This document shows, piece by piece, positions 55,023 to 63,990 of a DNA stretch of 64,000 nt. The notes under the pieces are model-generated. The model had not been told where the DNA came from and made no database searches. It was given only the letters and a program-made list of their open reading frames with translations. Within the stretch, counting starts at the first letter, position 1, and the number at the start of each line of letters is the position of its first letter. This stretch comes from Pseudomonas allokribbensis (lineage in GTDB: Bacteria; Pseudomonadota; Gammaproteobacteria; Pseudomonadales; Pseudomonadaceae): NCBI RefSeq assembly GCF_014863605.1, contig NZ_CP062252.1:744001-808000 (forward strand), in the 5' to 3' direction. A program made the translations under genes and the position numbers.

Positions 55023-56114
55023 ATGCTCACGATCCTCAAGCAAGAAAGCTTTCTGCTGCTGGCCCTGATCGCTGCTCTCGTGGCGTATCCGCTGGAACAC
55101 TGGTTGCTGCACAGTGGCCAGGTCGTCGCCTTGACCGGCGGGCTGGTGTTGATCGCGTTCATCGTCGCCGCCTCGATGCGTGTCGCTCATCAGGCCGAAC
55201 TGCTCGCGGAAAAAGTCGGCGACCCGTACGGCACGATGATCCTGACCCTCGCCGCCGTGCTGGTGGAAGTGGTGATCCTGGCGATCATGATGAGCAACGA
55301 AGCCTCGCCGACCCTGGTGCGCGACACGATCTATTCGGCGGTCATGCTCGACATCAACGGCATCCTCGGTCTCGCCGCATTGATGGGCGGGATCAAGCAT
55401 GGCGAGCAGTCCTACAACGATGATTCGGCCCGCAGTTACAGCGTGATGATTCTCACCGCCATGGGTGTGTCGATGGTGGTGCCGGAGTTCATTCCCGAGG
55501 CCGACTGGAAAATCTATTCGGCGTTCACCATCGGCGCGATGGTGGTGCTTTATACGTTGTTCCTGCGCATGCAGGTCGGCCCGCACAGCTACTTTTTCAG
55601 CTACAGCTATCCGGATAAACGCCGCAAGAAAGAGCCGGTGGAGCAGGAGCCGAAACCGGTCAGCCTGGCGCTGTCGATCGGCATTCTGGTGTTTGGTGTG
55701 GTGGTGATCGGCGCACTGGCCGAGGTGATGTCCAAGACCCTCGATCTGGGCCTGGAAGGGACGGGCGCACCGCCGGTGATCACGGCGATTCTGGTGGCGG
55801 CGATTTCGGCGGCGCCGGAGATCCTGACCGCGTTGCGCGCGGCGCTGGCCAATCGCATGCAGTCGGTGGTCAACATTGCGATGGGCGCGTCGTTGTCGAC
55901 AGTGATCCTGACGGTACCGGTGATGGAAGCGATGGCGCTCTACACCGGTCAGCCGTTTCAGATGGCGATGACCCCGGTGCAGACCGTGATGATCTTCATC
56001 ACGCTGATCGTCAGCGCGATCAACCTCAATGACGGGGAGACCAATGCCATTGAGGGCATGACCCATTTTGTGTTGTTTGCGACGTTCATCATGTTGTCGC
56101 TGCTGGGGTTGTGA
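55023..56114 (+). CDS. Ca2+/H+ antiporter (ChaA-like, CaCA superfamily)
   Basis: 363 residues, about 11 membrane helices. Two inverted halves with the acidic ion-binding motifs ILTLAAVLVEVVILAIMMS and ITAILVAAISAAPEILTALR. Exports Ca2+ or Na+/K+ for protons. It stands alone within the purine neighbourhood and no functional link is evident. Confidence 0.9.
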   Translation: MLTILKQESFLLLALIAALVAYPLEHWLLHSGQVVALTGGLVLIAFIVAASMRVAHQAELLAEKVGDPYGTMILTLAAVLVEVVILAIMMSNEASPTLVRDTIYSAVMLDINGILGLAALMGGIKHGEQSYNDDSARSYSVMILTAMGVSMVVPEFIPEADWKIYSAFTIGAMVVLYTLFLRMQVGPHSYFFSYSYPDKRRKKEPVEQEPKPVSLALSIGILVFGVVVIGALAEVMSKTLDLGLEGTGAPPVITAILVAAISAAPEILTALRAALANRMQSVVNIAMGASLSTVILTVPVMEAMALYTGQPFQMAMTPVQTVMIFITLIVSAINLNDGETNAIEGMTHFVLFATFIMLSLLGL

Positions 56115-56116
56115 TT

Positions 56117-56156
56117 GATCGTTCCCACGCGGACGCCTCGACGTGGGAACGATCAG
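56117..56156. repeat. GTTCCCACG palindromic repeat
   Basis: Perfect 14-bp arms TGATCGTTCCCACG / CGTGGGAACGATCA with a 12-base loop, between the stop of the antiporter gene and the stop of the deaminase gene. Same family as 53608-53638; placed as a two-way terminator. Confidence 0.85.
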
Positions 56157-56164
56157 AAGGAGAA

Positions 56165-57523
56165 TCAGGTGCCGGCGATCAACTGCCGAGCCGCCTGACT
56201 GTGATCGGCAATCAAGCCTTTGAGGTCCAGCCCTTCAACCTGCCCGTCAACCACGCGCCACTTGCCGCCGACCATCACGCGATCCGCGCGGTCCGCGCCG
56301 CACAACAGCAACGCCGAAATCGGATCATGACTGCCGGAGAAGCGCAGTTCATCCAGCTTGAACAACGCCAGGTCCGCCTGCTTGCCGACCGCCAGTTCGC
56401 CGATGTCGGTACGGCCCAACAGGCTCGCCGAGCCCTTGGTTGCCCAACCCAGCACGCGTTCCGGGGTGATCTTCTCGGCGCCATAACGCAGGCGCTGGAT
56501 GTACAGGGCCTGGCGGGCTTCGAGGATCATGTTCGACGCATCGTTGGACGCCGAGCCGTCCACACCGAGACCGAACAGCGCGCCGGCATCGGTCAGGTCG
56601 ATGCTCGGGCAGATGCCGGACGCCAGACGCATGTTCGAGCTCGGGCAATGGCAGATACCGGTGCCGGCCGCGCCGAGGCGGGCGATTTCGTCGGGGTTGA
56701 AATGGATGCCGTGGGCCAGCCACGTGCGCGGGCCGAGCCAGCCGACGCTGTCCAGATAATCCACGGTGCGCAGGCCGAAGCGTTGCAGGCAGAAATCCTC
56801 TTCGTCGAGGGTTTCGGCGAGGTGAGTGTGCAGGCGCACATCGAGTTTGTTTGCCAGCTCGGCGCTGGCGGACATGATTTCCGGGGTCACCGAGAACGGC
56901 GAGCACGGCGCCAGAGCGATCTGGATTTGCGCGCCGTCGCCACGCTCGTGGTACTCGTGAATCAGGCGCTGGCTGTCGTCGAGAATTACCTGGCCTTCCT
57001 GCACAGTCTGCTGTGGAGGCAGGCCGCCGTCCTTCTCGCCGAGGCTCATCGAACCACGGGTGAGCATGGCGCGCATACCCAGTTCACGCACGGTTTCGAC
57101 TTGCACGTCGATGGCGTTTTCCAGGCCGTCCGGGAACAGGTAGTGGTGATCGGCGGCGGTGGTGCAACCCGACAACAACAGTTCGGCCAGCGCGACTTTG
57201 GTGGCGAGGGCGAGTTTTCCAGGCGTCAGGCGTGCCCAGACCGGGTACAGAGTTTTCAGCCACGGGAACAACGGCTGATTGACCACCGGCGCCCAGGCGC
57301 GGGTCAGGGTTTGATAGAAGTGGTGATGGGTGTTGATCAGGCCCGGCAGGATCACGTGCTCACGGGCGTCGAACACTTCATTGCACGGTGTCGACGGTTG
57401 CTGGCCGGCGCCGAGCACTTCGGTGATCACACCGTCTTGCAGCACCAGACCGCCACGGGCGTCGAGACCATTGGCCGTGAAAATGGCGAGGGGATTTTTT
57501 AACCAGATACGGGTCGCAGGCAT
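56165..57523 (-). CDS. 8-oxoguanine deaminase (TrzN/AtzB-like amidohydrolase)
   Basis: 452 residues. Metal site HxH in GLINTHHHFYQTL, then HTHLAET, WLAHGIHF and the Asp in GVDGSASND. Segments LPPQQTVQEGQVIL and CHCPSSNMRLASGI fit the 8-oxoguanine deaminase group (PA0142), which turns 8-oxoguanine into urate. The other option is a hydroxy-atrazine-type deaminase. It adds oxidised guanine to the inferred substrates of the importer. Confidence 0.88.
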   Translation of the reverse strand: MPATRIWLKNPLAIFTANGLDARGGLVLQDGVITEVLGAGQQPSTPCNEVFDAREHVILPGLINTHHHFYQTLTRAWAPVVNQPLFPWLKTLYPVWARLTPGKLALATKVALAELLLSGCTTAADHHYLFPDGLENAIDVQVETVRELGMRAMLTRGSMSLGEKDGGLPPQQTVQEGQVILDDSQRLIHEYHERGDGAQIQIALAPCSPFSVTPEIMSASAELANKLDVRLHTHLAETLDEEDFCLQRFGLRTVDYLDSVGWLGPRTWLAHGIHFNPDEIARLGAAGTGICHCPSSNMRLASGICPSIDLTDAGALFGLGVDGSASNDASNMILEARQALYIQRLRYGAEKITPERVLGWATKGSASLLGRTDIGELAVGKQADLALFKLDELRFSGSHDPISALLLCGADRADRVMVGGKWRVVDGQVEGLDLKGLIADHSQAARQLIAGT

Positions 57524-57670
57524 TGTGGCCGGCTCCTCTGAAAGTTGGGTTCAGGGTTGCCAGCTCAGTGTTGCCCTGTCTGCTGATCCAGGGTCGCCGC
57601 GAAGGACGAGGTGCGGAGTTTCGAACAAAATGTTGCGACGGGCAAGCCCAACCCGACCAGACACCGGGAT

Positions 57671-57700
57671 AACCCTGTGGGAGCGAGCCCCCACAGGGTT
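57671..57700. repeat. REP-type hairpin GTGGGAGCGAGC
   Basis: Perfect 10-bp arms AACCCTGTGG / CCACAGGGTT around GAGCGAGCCC, just after the SDR stop (57707) on its strand, so it may end that transcript. Confidence 0.85.
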
Positions 57701-57706
57701 CAGTGT

Positions 57707-58402
57707 TTACCAGGGAATGGTTTCACCCTTGTAGTTCACGAAGTGATGGCCGCCCTTGCCGGCAAACGCGTCCACCTGATCCACCAGGCCGCGGGTGCTG
57801 GTGTCGACGTCAATGTCGGCGCCTTCGCCGCCCATGTCGGTTTTCACCCAGCCTGGATGCAGCGACAGCACAGTCAGTTTCTGATCGCCCAACTGCGTGA
57901 CGAAGCTGTTGGTCATCGAGTTCAGCGCCGCTTTGCTGGCCTTGTACAGCGCCAGTTCCGGCGCATCGGGCATGGTCACGCTGCCGAGCACCGAACTCAT
58001 GAAGGCCAGCACGCCGCTGCCGTCGCGAATCTGCCCGACGAAGCGTTGGGCCAGGTTGATCGGCGCCACGGCGTTGGTGAAGAACAACTGACCGACTTCC
58101 GCCAGCGTCGCGCCGCCCGGGGTCTGCACTTCAGGGCCTTTGACCCCGGCATTGACGAACAGCAGGTCGAAGGTCTCGCCCTTGAGTTGCTGGCTCAGGG
58201 CAATCACGGCTTGCTGATCGTCCATGTCGAGTTTTTCGATCTGCACGTTGCCCAGTGCTTTCAGCGCCTCGGCGTTCGCAGGATTGCGAACCGTGGCGGT
58301 GACTCGCCAGCCGTCGGCCAGCAGGGTTTTCACCAGACCCAGACCCAGGCCCCGGGAGGCGCCGATGATCAGTGCGTGCTTGGCAGGATTCAGTGCGGAC
58401 AT
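57707..58402 (-). CDS. short-chain dehydrogenase/reductase
   Basis: 231 residues. NAD(P) motif IIGASRGLGLGLV, NAG at LFVNAGVKG, catalytic Ser in MSSVLGS and YKASK. CsgA/carbonyl-reductase-like. Divergence from other SDRs is too great to name a substrate. The MerR gene lies 27 bases upstream in the same direction, so the regulator and SDR form one unit. Confidence 0.9.
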   Translation of the reverse strand: MSALNPAKHALIIGASRGLGLGLVKTLLADGWRVTATVRNPANAEALKALGNVQIEKLDMDDQQAVIALSQQLKGETFDLLFVNAGVKGPEVQTPGGATLAEVGQLFFTNAVAPINLAQRFVGQIRDGSGVLAFMSSVLGSVTMPDAPELALYKASKAALNSMTNSFVTQLGDQKLTVLSLHPGWVKTDMGGEGADIDVDTSTRGLVDQVDAFAGKGGHHFVNYKGETIPW

Positions 58403-58429
58403 GATTGGCTTTCCTTGAAAGTTGAAAGA

Positions 58430-58780
58430 TCACGGGTTCAATGGACAACGTTGACCGAGCCGATGCTGCAATTCCTGGCGCAGCTCACCGAGTTCAGCCA
58501 TGCGGGTTTCGACCAGCTTGAGTTTGTCTTGCAGCAGTTGCGTGACGGTGGTGTCGGGGTTTGGCGATTGCCACAACGCGCCAACGCTGCTGCCGATCTC
58601 GCCAAGGGTAAAGCCCAGACGCTGCGCCGTTTTGATGTAGAGCACCAGTTGCACCATTTCCGGCGGATAGTCGCGATAACCGTTGGCGCTGCGTTGCGCC
58701 GCAATCAATCCGCGCTCCTCGTAGAAACGCAGCGTGTCTCGGCTGACATCGCAGGTCTGGGCTAACTCACCGATGCGCAT
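58430..58780 (-). CDS. MerR family regulator
   Basis: 116 residues. MerR HTH (MRIGELAQTCDVSRDTLRFY, GYRDYPPEMVQLVLYIKTAQ) and dimer helix; only one cysteine lies in the C-terminal tail (GQRCPLNP), so it is not a classic two-cysteine metal sensor. Probably senses an organic or redox signal and regulates itself and the SDR. Confidence 0.88.
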   Translation of the reverse strand: MRIGELAQTCDVSRDTLRFYEERGLIAAQRSANGYRDYPPEMVQLVLYIKTAQRLGFTLGEIGSSVGALWQSPNPDTTVTQLLQDKLKLVETRMAELGELRQELQHRLGQRCPLNP

Positions 58781-58860
58781 CTTGCAGGTCTCGAAAGTGT
58801 TTGACCCTGGAGCATACTCCAGGCTTTACCGTGATTGCTCCCTGAGTTTTCGGAGCAAGG

Positions 58861-59280
58861 ATGATGTGGACTTCAACGCAGTATCGACAGTTGGTGCGCG
58901 GCAGTGCCTGGTATGACTTGATCGTGACAGTGGCGTTTGTCACGCCGTGGAGTTTTGCTGTGTTGCATGGGTTGTTGACGGCGTTGAGTCAGGCGCTGGA
59001 ATTGCCCGGTGAGTTGCCGGCGTTCGAACCTGCGCATCTGTTGATGGCGAATCTGTTCGGTTCGGTGGTGTGCATGTGGTCGGTGCTGCGGATTCGTGAT
59101 CCGCAGCCGGTTTATGGGCGCTATGACGCGGTGACGCGATTTCTGTTCGCGGCGTGGATGACGTATGCCCTGGCCCACGGCGCCAGTTCGTTGGTGGTGG
59201 GTTTCCTGGTTCTCGAAGTGGCGTGGGGCATTGCTCAGGCGTTGCCTGTTCGGTCGCTGTCGCGGGCCGTCACGGCTTAA
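58861..59280 (+). CDS. small membrane protein, unknown
   Basis: 139 residues (start at ATG 58861 or 58864; GGAG just upstream), with four hydrophobic segments (DLIVTVAFVTPWSFAVLHGL, LLMANLFGSVVCMWSVLRI, FLFAAWMTYALAHGASSLV, VVGFLVLEVAWGIAQAL). Not recognised by family. Its stop codon TAA interlocks with the stop of the convergent permease (59277-59280, TTAA). Confidence 0.7.
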   Translation: MMWTSTQYRQLVRGSAWYDLIVTVAFVTPWSFAVLHGLLTALSQALELPGELPAFEPAHLLMANLFGSVVCMWSVLRIRDPQPVYGRYDAVTRFLFAAWMTYALAHGASSLVVGFLVLEVAWGIAQALPVRSLSRAVTA

Positions 59281-60203
59281 TGTCCGGCCTGCCACGGCTG
59301 TCCCAGTGATACCGGCGCGTACAACCGTGTACGCACCGCATCCCGCGACAACAACACCAGCACCAGAATGGTTGCGACGTACGGCAGCATCGCCAGCAAG
59401 CTTGAAGGAATCGCCAGCCCCAACCCCTGCGCCACCAGGTGCAGGATGCTGGCGAGTCCGAACAGATACGCGCCGAGCAAAAGCCGCCACACCCGCCAAC
59501 TGGCGAACACCACCAGCGCGAGCGCGATCCAGCCACGCCCGGCGGTCATGTTCTCGGCCCACATCGGCGTGTACGCCAGCGACAGATAAGCCCCGGCCAG
59601 TCCGGCCATCGCTCCGCCGAACAACACCGCCAGCGTACGCACGGTCAGCACCGGCAAGCCCATGGCACTCGCGGCGTCCGGGTTTTCGCCGACCGCCTGG
59701 ATGATCAGCCCGACACGGCTTTTCACGATCACCCAGGCCACCAGTGCAAACAGCGCGAACGACAGGTACACCAGCAGATCCTGGGCAAACAGCATGCGGC
59801 CGATCAGCGGGATGTCACTCAAGAATGGAATCGCCAGCGGCTCGAAACCGGCCAGCGGTTTGCCGACCCACGCCGCACCGACAAAGGTCGACAGGCCCAC
59901 ACCAAAAATCGTCAGCGCCAGCCCGGTCGCCACCTGATTGGCGTTGAACACCAGCGCCACCAGCGCAAACAGCGATGACAACAACATTCCGGCGAGCATC
60001 GCCAGTACAACGCCGAGCCACAGATTGCCGGTGCTGAAGGCGACGATGAAACCGATCACCGCACCAAACAGCATCATCCCTTCCTGCCCGAGGTTGAGCA
60101 CGCCGCTCTTTTCGCAGATCAGTTCACCCAGCGCCACCAGCAGCAGCGGTGTGCCGCAACGCACCATGGCGTAGAAAACATTGCTCAGCAGATCGATATC
60201 CAT
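59277..60203 (-). CDS. ABC importer permease, purine/nucleoside type (second subunit)
   Basis: 308 residues from ATG at 60201-60203 (complement); a GTG three bases upstream is possible. BPD_transp_2 family with about eight to nine helices: GTPLLLVALGELICEKSGVLNLGQEGMMLFGAVI and AVGENPDAASAMGLP. This EKxGxxNLGxEG motif is typical of permeases working with BMP-type binding proteins. The start overlaps the stop of the first permease (TGATG). Confidence 0.92.
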   Translation of the reverse strand: MDIDLLSNVFYAMVRCGTPLLLVALGELICEKSGVLNLGQEGMMLFGAVIGFIVAFSTGNLWLGVVLAMLAGMLLSSLFALVALVFNANQVATGLALTIFGVGLSTFVGAAWVGKPLAGFEPLAIPFLSDIPLIGRMLFAQDLLVYLSFALFALVAWVIVKSRVGLIIQAVGENPDAASAMGLPVLTVRTLAVLFGGAMAGLAGAYLSLAYTPMWAENMTAGRGWIALALVVFASWRVWRLLLGAYLFGLASILHLVAQGLGLAIPSSLLAMLPYVATILVLVLLSRDAVRTRLYAPVSLGQPWQAGH

Positions 60204-61309
60204 CACAGCGCTCCGGCGGTTACGGCGGTGGTTGAGGTGCGCCGCACCCAGCGCAGGTTCAGACGGGGTCGGTAGAGGATCAGCACGTCACAGGCCAGCA
60301 GGAAAAACAGCATCATTCCCTGAAACAACTGGGTGATCGCCTGCGGCAGGTTCAGTGTCATCTGCGCGCTCTCGCCACCGATGTACAGCAGCGCCATCAA
60401 CAGGCTGGAAAACAGAATGCCGATGGGATTGAGCCTGCCGAGAAACGCCACGGTGATCGCCGCATAGCCGTAGCCCGGCGAGACCTGCGGCACCAGTTGC
60501 CCAATCGGCCCGGTGACTTCGCAAACACCGGCAAGTCCCGCCAATCCTCCGCTGATCAGCAGTGCGAGCCAGATCAGACGCTTCTCGCGAAACCCGGCGA
60601 ACCCCGCCGCGCGTTTATCCAGCCCGAGCACTTTGATCTGGAAGCCGACGAAGCTTTTCTGCAACAACACCCACACCGCCACCAGCGCGAGCAGGGCGAA
60701 ATACACCCCGGCGTGAACCCGACCATCCTCCATCAACAACGGCAGGCGGCTGGCGTCGCCGAACATCGCCGACTCGGGAAAGTTGTACCCGGCCGGGTCC
60801 TTCAACGGCCCGTGAACGCAGAACAGCAGCAGGTTCAGCGCGATGTAATTGAGCATGATGCTGGTGAGGATTTCGTTGGCATTGAAGCGCGTGCGCAACC
60901 AGGCGGTTAGCCCGGCCCACGCGGCGCCGGCGAACGTGCCGGTGAGCAGGATCAGCACCAAGGCCCAACGGCTCTGCATATCGATGATGTTCACCGCCAG
61001 CGCACTGCCGGCCAACGCACCGAGCAACAATTGACCTTCGGCGCCGATGTTCCATATTCGCGCCTGATAGGCCACCGCCAGACCGAGGGCACAGAGCAGG
61101 ATCGGCAACGCCTTGACCAATAATTCGGAGACGCCATACAAGTCGCTGACCGGCGCGATCAGCAAGGTGTGCAAGGTTTGCAGCGGATCATGACCGAGGG
61201 CGATGAACAGCAGCGAGCCACAACCGAGGGTCAGCACCGCCGCCAACAGCGGCGAGCACCACAGCATCAGGCGCGATTGCCGGCCACGGGGTTCGAGGGA
61301 AAGCAGCAT
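60203..61309 (-). CDS. ABC importer permease, purine/nucleoside type (first subunit)
   Basis: 368 residues, BPD_transp_2 family. LPILLCALGLAVAYQARIWNIGAEGQLLLGAL is the matching N-terminal signature; FSSLLMALLYIGGESAQMTL appears late. GGAG precedes the ATG. Eleven bases after the ATPase stop. With the other permease it forms the membrane channel. Confidence 0.92.
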   Translation of the reverse strand: MLLSLEPRGRQSRLMLWCSPLLAAVLTLGCGSLLFIALGHDPLQTLHTLLIAPVSDLYGVSELLVKALPILLCALGLAVAYQARIWNIGAEGQLLLGALAGSALAVNIIDMQSRWALVLILLTGTFAGAAWAGLTAWLRTRFNANEILTSIMLNYIALNLLLFCVHGPLKDPAGYNFPESAMFGDASRLPLLMEDGRVHAGVYFALLALVAVWVLLQKSFVGFQIKVLGLDKRAAGFAGFREKRLIWLALLISGGLAGLAGVCEVTGPIGQLVPQVSPGYGYAAITVAFLGRLNPIGILFSSLLMALLYIGGESAQMTLNLPQAITQLFQGMMLFFLLACDVLILYRPRLNLRWVRRTSTTAVTAGAL

Positions 61310-61320
61310 GGGAAACTCCG

Positions 61321-62871
61321 TTAAACCGTGGCGGGTTGTGGTTGAGGGCTGTGGAACTGGCCGGCCATCCAGCCACCGACATCGCTGATTCGGGTTTGCA
61401 CCGTGTCTTGCAGCGCCGACATCCGCCCGCCGCAGAGCGCGCCGAGGCGGTCGCTGATCTGGAACAGTTCGTCGAGGTCTTCGGAAATCACCAGGATCGC
61501 CGCGCCCGCATCGCGCAGGGCGATCAGGGCACGATGGATCACGGCCGCCGCGCCGACGTCCACGCCCCAGGTCGGGTGCGCCGCGATCAGCAGTTTCGGT
61601 TGCTGAAGAATTTCCCGACCGAGGATGAATTTCTGCAGGTTGCCGCCGGACAGGCTGCGGGCGCTGGTTTGGGTGTCCGGGGTTTTCACGCCGAAGCGCT
61701 GGATGATCAACTCGGCGAGGGATTCGACTTTGTTGCGCTCGATCAACCCGTGGCTGACCAGGCCTTGTTGAAAGGCTGTGAGCAGGGCGTTGTCCGCCAG
61801 GCTCAACTCCGGGACCGCGCCGTGCCCGAGGCGTTCGGCGGGGACGAAAGCCAGGCCGAGTTTGCGTCGCGCCTCCGGACGTAGATCGGCGACGGCGCGT
61901 TCTCGGAAACAGATGGTTTGCGCTGCATCGCGGGGCAGGATTTGCTCGCCGCTCAGCAGTGCCAGCAATTCATCCTGACCGTTGCCCGCCACACCGGCGA
62001 TGCCGACGATTTCACCGCTGCGCACTTGCAAGTCGATGTCGATCAACGAACAGCCGAACGGATCGGGGTTGTGCCAGTTCAATCCGCTGACCTGCAAAAA
62101 TGTCGCGCCGCCACTGGCTTTCGGATACTCGCTGATCAATGTCGCCGACTCGCCGACCATCAGTTGCGCCAACTCTCGGTCGGAACATTCGGCCGGTACG
62201 CAATGCCCCGCCACCCGGCCGCCGCGCAGAACCGTGGCGCTGTGGCACAAGGCACGCACCTCGCCGAGTTTGTGGCTGATGAACAGAATGCTGCAGCCCT
62301 CGGCCGCGAGCCGGCGCAGGGTGATGAACAGTTCCTCGGCCTCCTGCGGCGTGAGCACTGAAGTCGGTTCGTCGAGAATCAGCAGGCGAATGTCCTGCAT
62401 CAGGCAACGGACGATCTCCACCCGCTGGCGTTCGCCGATCGACAGGCTGTGGACAAGTCGCTCCGGTTCCAGCGCCATGCCGTAACGGCGGGACACCTCA
62501 CGGATTTTCGGTTCAAGCTGTTTCGGCGTCCCGGCCGCCGGGCCCATTGCCAGCGCAATGTTCTGCGCCACGGTCAGGGTTTCGAACAGGGAGAAATGCT
62601 GGAACACCATGCCGATGCCCAACTGCCGGGCCTGGGCCGGGTTGCGCATGTTCACCGGTTGCCCTTGCCAGAGCATTTCACCCGAGTCGGCCTGGGTGAC
62701 GCCGTAGATGATCTTCATCAGCGTGCTTTTACCCGCGCCGTTTTCACCCAGCAGGGCGTGGATTTCACCGGGGGCGATGCTCAGATCGATGGCATCGTTG
62801 GCCAGACAACCGGGATAACGTTTGCTGATGCGGCGCAGATGCAGGCGCGGGGTGGGCGTGGCGTTGGGCAT
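61321..62871 (-). CDS. ABC importer ATPase, twin-domain
   Basis: 516 residues with two ABC domains as in YufO/NupO or sugar-type importers. Domain 1: GENGAGKSTLMKI, LSIGERQRVEIVRCL, LLILDEPTSVLTP. Domain 2: degenerate Walker A (GVAGNGQDELLALLSG), LSGGNLQKFILGREI, and HPTWGVDVGA in place of the usual Walker B glutamate region. First gene of the importer operon; promoter presumably in the DnaA-box region upstream. Confidence 0.93.
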   Translation of the reverse strand: MPNATPTPRLHLRRISKRYPGCLANDAIDLSIAPGEIHALLGENGAGKSTLMKIIYGVTQADSGEMLWQGQPVNMRNPAQARQLGIGMVFQHFSLFETLTVAQNIALAMGPAAGTPKQLEPKIREVSRRYGMALEPERLVHSLSIGERQRVEIVRCLMQDIRLLILDEPTSVLTPQEAEELFITLRRLAAEGCSILFISHKLGEVRALCHSATVLRGGRVAGHCVPAECSDRELAQLMVGESATLISEYPKASGGATFLQVSGLNWHNPDPFGCSLIDIDLQVRSGEIVGIAGVAGNGQDELLALLSGEQILPRDAAQTICFRERAVADLRPEARRKLGLAFVPAERLGHGAVPELSLADNALLTAFQQGLVSHGLIERNKVESLAELIIQRFGVKTPDTQTSARSLSGGNLQKFILGREILQQPKLLIAAHPTWGVDVGAAAVIHRALIALRDAGAAILVISEDLDELFQISDRLGALCGGRMSALQDTVQTRISDVGGWMAGQFHSPQPQPATV

Positions 62872-63408
62872 GACAGGCTCGGCTTGCTTGGAGTTGTGCC
62901 TGTGGATAAAGCAATTTCCTGGCCATTGAGTCAGGAACCCGTCAAGCGCTTGCCCGGCGACCCTTCGCGTAGAGCATCGAAGGCCAAATTGCCCGGATGG
63001 GCAGCACCAATTGAGCGCAAAGCCGTTGATCAGGCTCCAGTTTTGCTCGCAAGTTACTGGTTAAAAAACGAGCAATCCCGTCGGAGCTAAGCTGCACCTG
63101 CGACTGCGCGAGTCATGAACGGGTTATCCACAGGTTGCTCCACAGTATTTGTGCGCAATCGGAAAACCTTGGCATAAGCGCATCGGTACTATCTCCCAAT
63201 GGCGATAAACAGATCTAACTGATTGTTTTTGCTTGGAATTAAACTTTTTTTACGTGGTTTGGGCGAAAAGTGAACAAAACGCGCAAAGCCACGTGACAGA
63301 AGGGTTACAGCGGTGTGTGCTCAGGTTATCCACAGTCGGGTGCACAGCTGATGTGGGCAACTCGGTGGAATAAGCGAATCGTATCGTGCCCCGAAATATT
63401 GCAGGTGT
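62872..63408. other. 537-bp non-coding region with three DnaA boxes and an AT-rich core
   Basis: Three perfect TTATCCACA boxes: complement strand at 62901-62909, plus strand at 63124-63132 and 63326-63334. Between the last two lies an AT-rich stretch (about 63200-63255) with GATCT, ATTGTTTTTG and a run of T. It looks like the layout of a replication origin, but dnaA, dnaN, rpmH or gidA are not next to it. It also must hold the promoter of the importer operon. No ORF here has a convincing start. Confidence 0.6.
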
Positions 63409-63990
63409 TCAGCGCTGGAGCAGGATGCGTCCACGGCTGAGATCGGCCAGTTGGTTTTGCAGCAACGGGATCTGCGCTTCCCCCACTGCCAACTGTAATT
63501 CGACGCCGTTGGCGGTGAAGTTTTCCTCCACCACCAGACCGCCGAGATCCGCCACCCGCAACTTCACCAGCGCCAGTTCGGCAAACCCGCAGGCGCAACT
63601 CAGTGGCACACGGCTGATCAATTCGATTTTCGCCGCCGCTTGCAGGCACTTGTTCGCGCCGCCGCCATAGGCCCGGGCCAATCCGCCGGTGCCCAGTTGA
63701 ATGCCGCCGTACCAGCGGATCACCAGCACCGCGACCTGATCGCAATCCTGCGCTTCGATGGCCGCGAGAATCGGCCGTCCGGCCGTACCGCCAGGTTCGC
63801 CGTCGTCGTTGCTGCGGTACTGATCACCGAGTTTCCACGCCCAGCAATTGTGCGACGCGTTCAAGTCGCTGTGCTGCTCGATGAAGGCTTGGGCGTCGGC
63901 AGGGCTGCCGATCGGTGCGGCGAAGGTGATGAAACGGCTTTTGCGAATCTCTTCGCGAAATTCGCAGAAGCCGCTGAGGGTGAATGGCAT
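63409..63990 (-). CDS. yigZ: YigZ/IMPACT family protein
   Basis: 193 residues. N-terminal UPF0029/IMPACT domain: IRKSRFITFAAPIGSPADAQ, NASHNCWAWKLGD, SNDDGEPGGTAGRPIL and VIRWYGGIQLGTGGLARAYG, all diagnostic; a smaller C-terminal DUF1949-like half follows. Function is poorly known; the eukaryotic relative modulates GCN2. Complete in the window, the start ATG at 63988-63990 (complement). Confidence 0.93.
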   Translation of the reverse strand: MPFTLSGFCEFREEIRKSRFITFAAPIGSPADAQAFIEQHSDLNASHNCWAWKLGDQYRSNDDGEPGGTAGRPILAAIEAQDCDQVAVLVIRWYGGIQLGTGGLARAYGGGANKCLQAAAKIELISRVPLSCACGFAELALVKLRVADLGGLVVEENFTANGVELQLAVGEAQIPLLQNQLADLSRGRILLQR

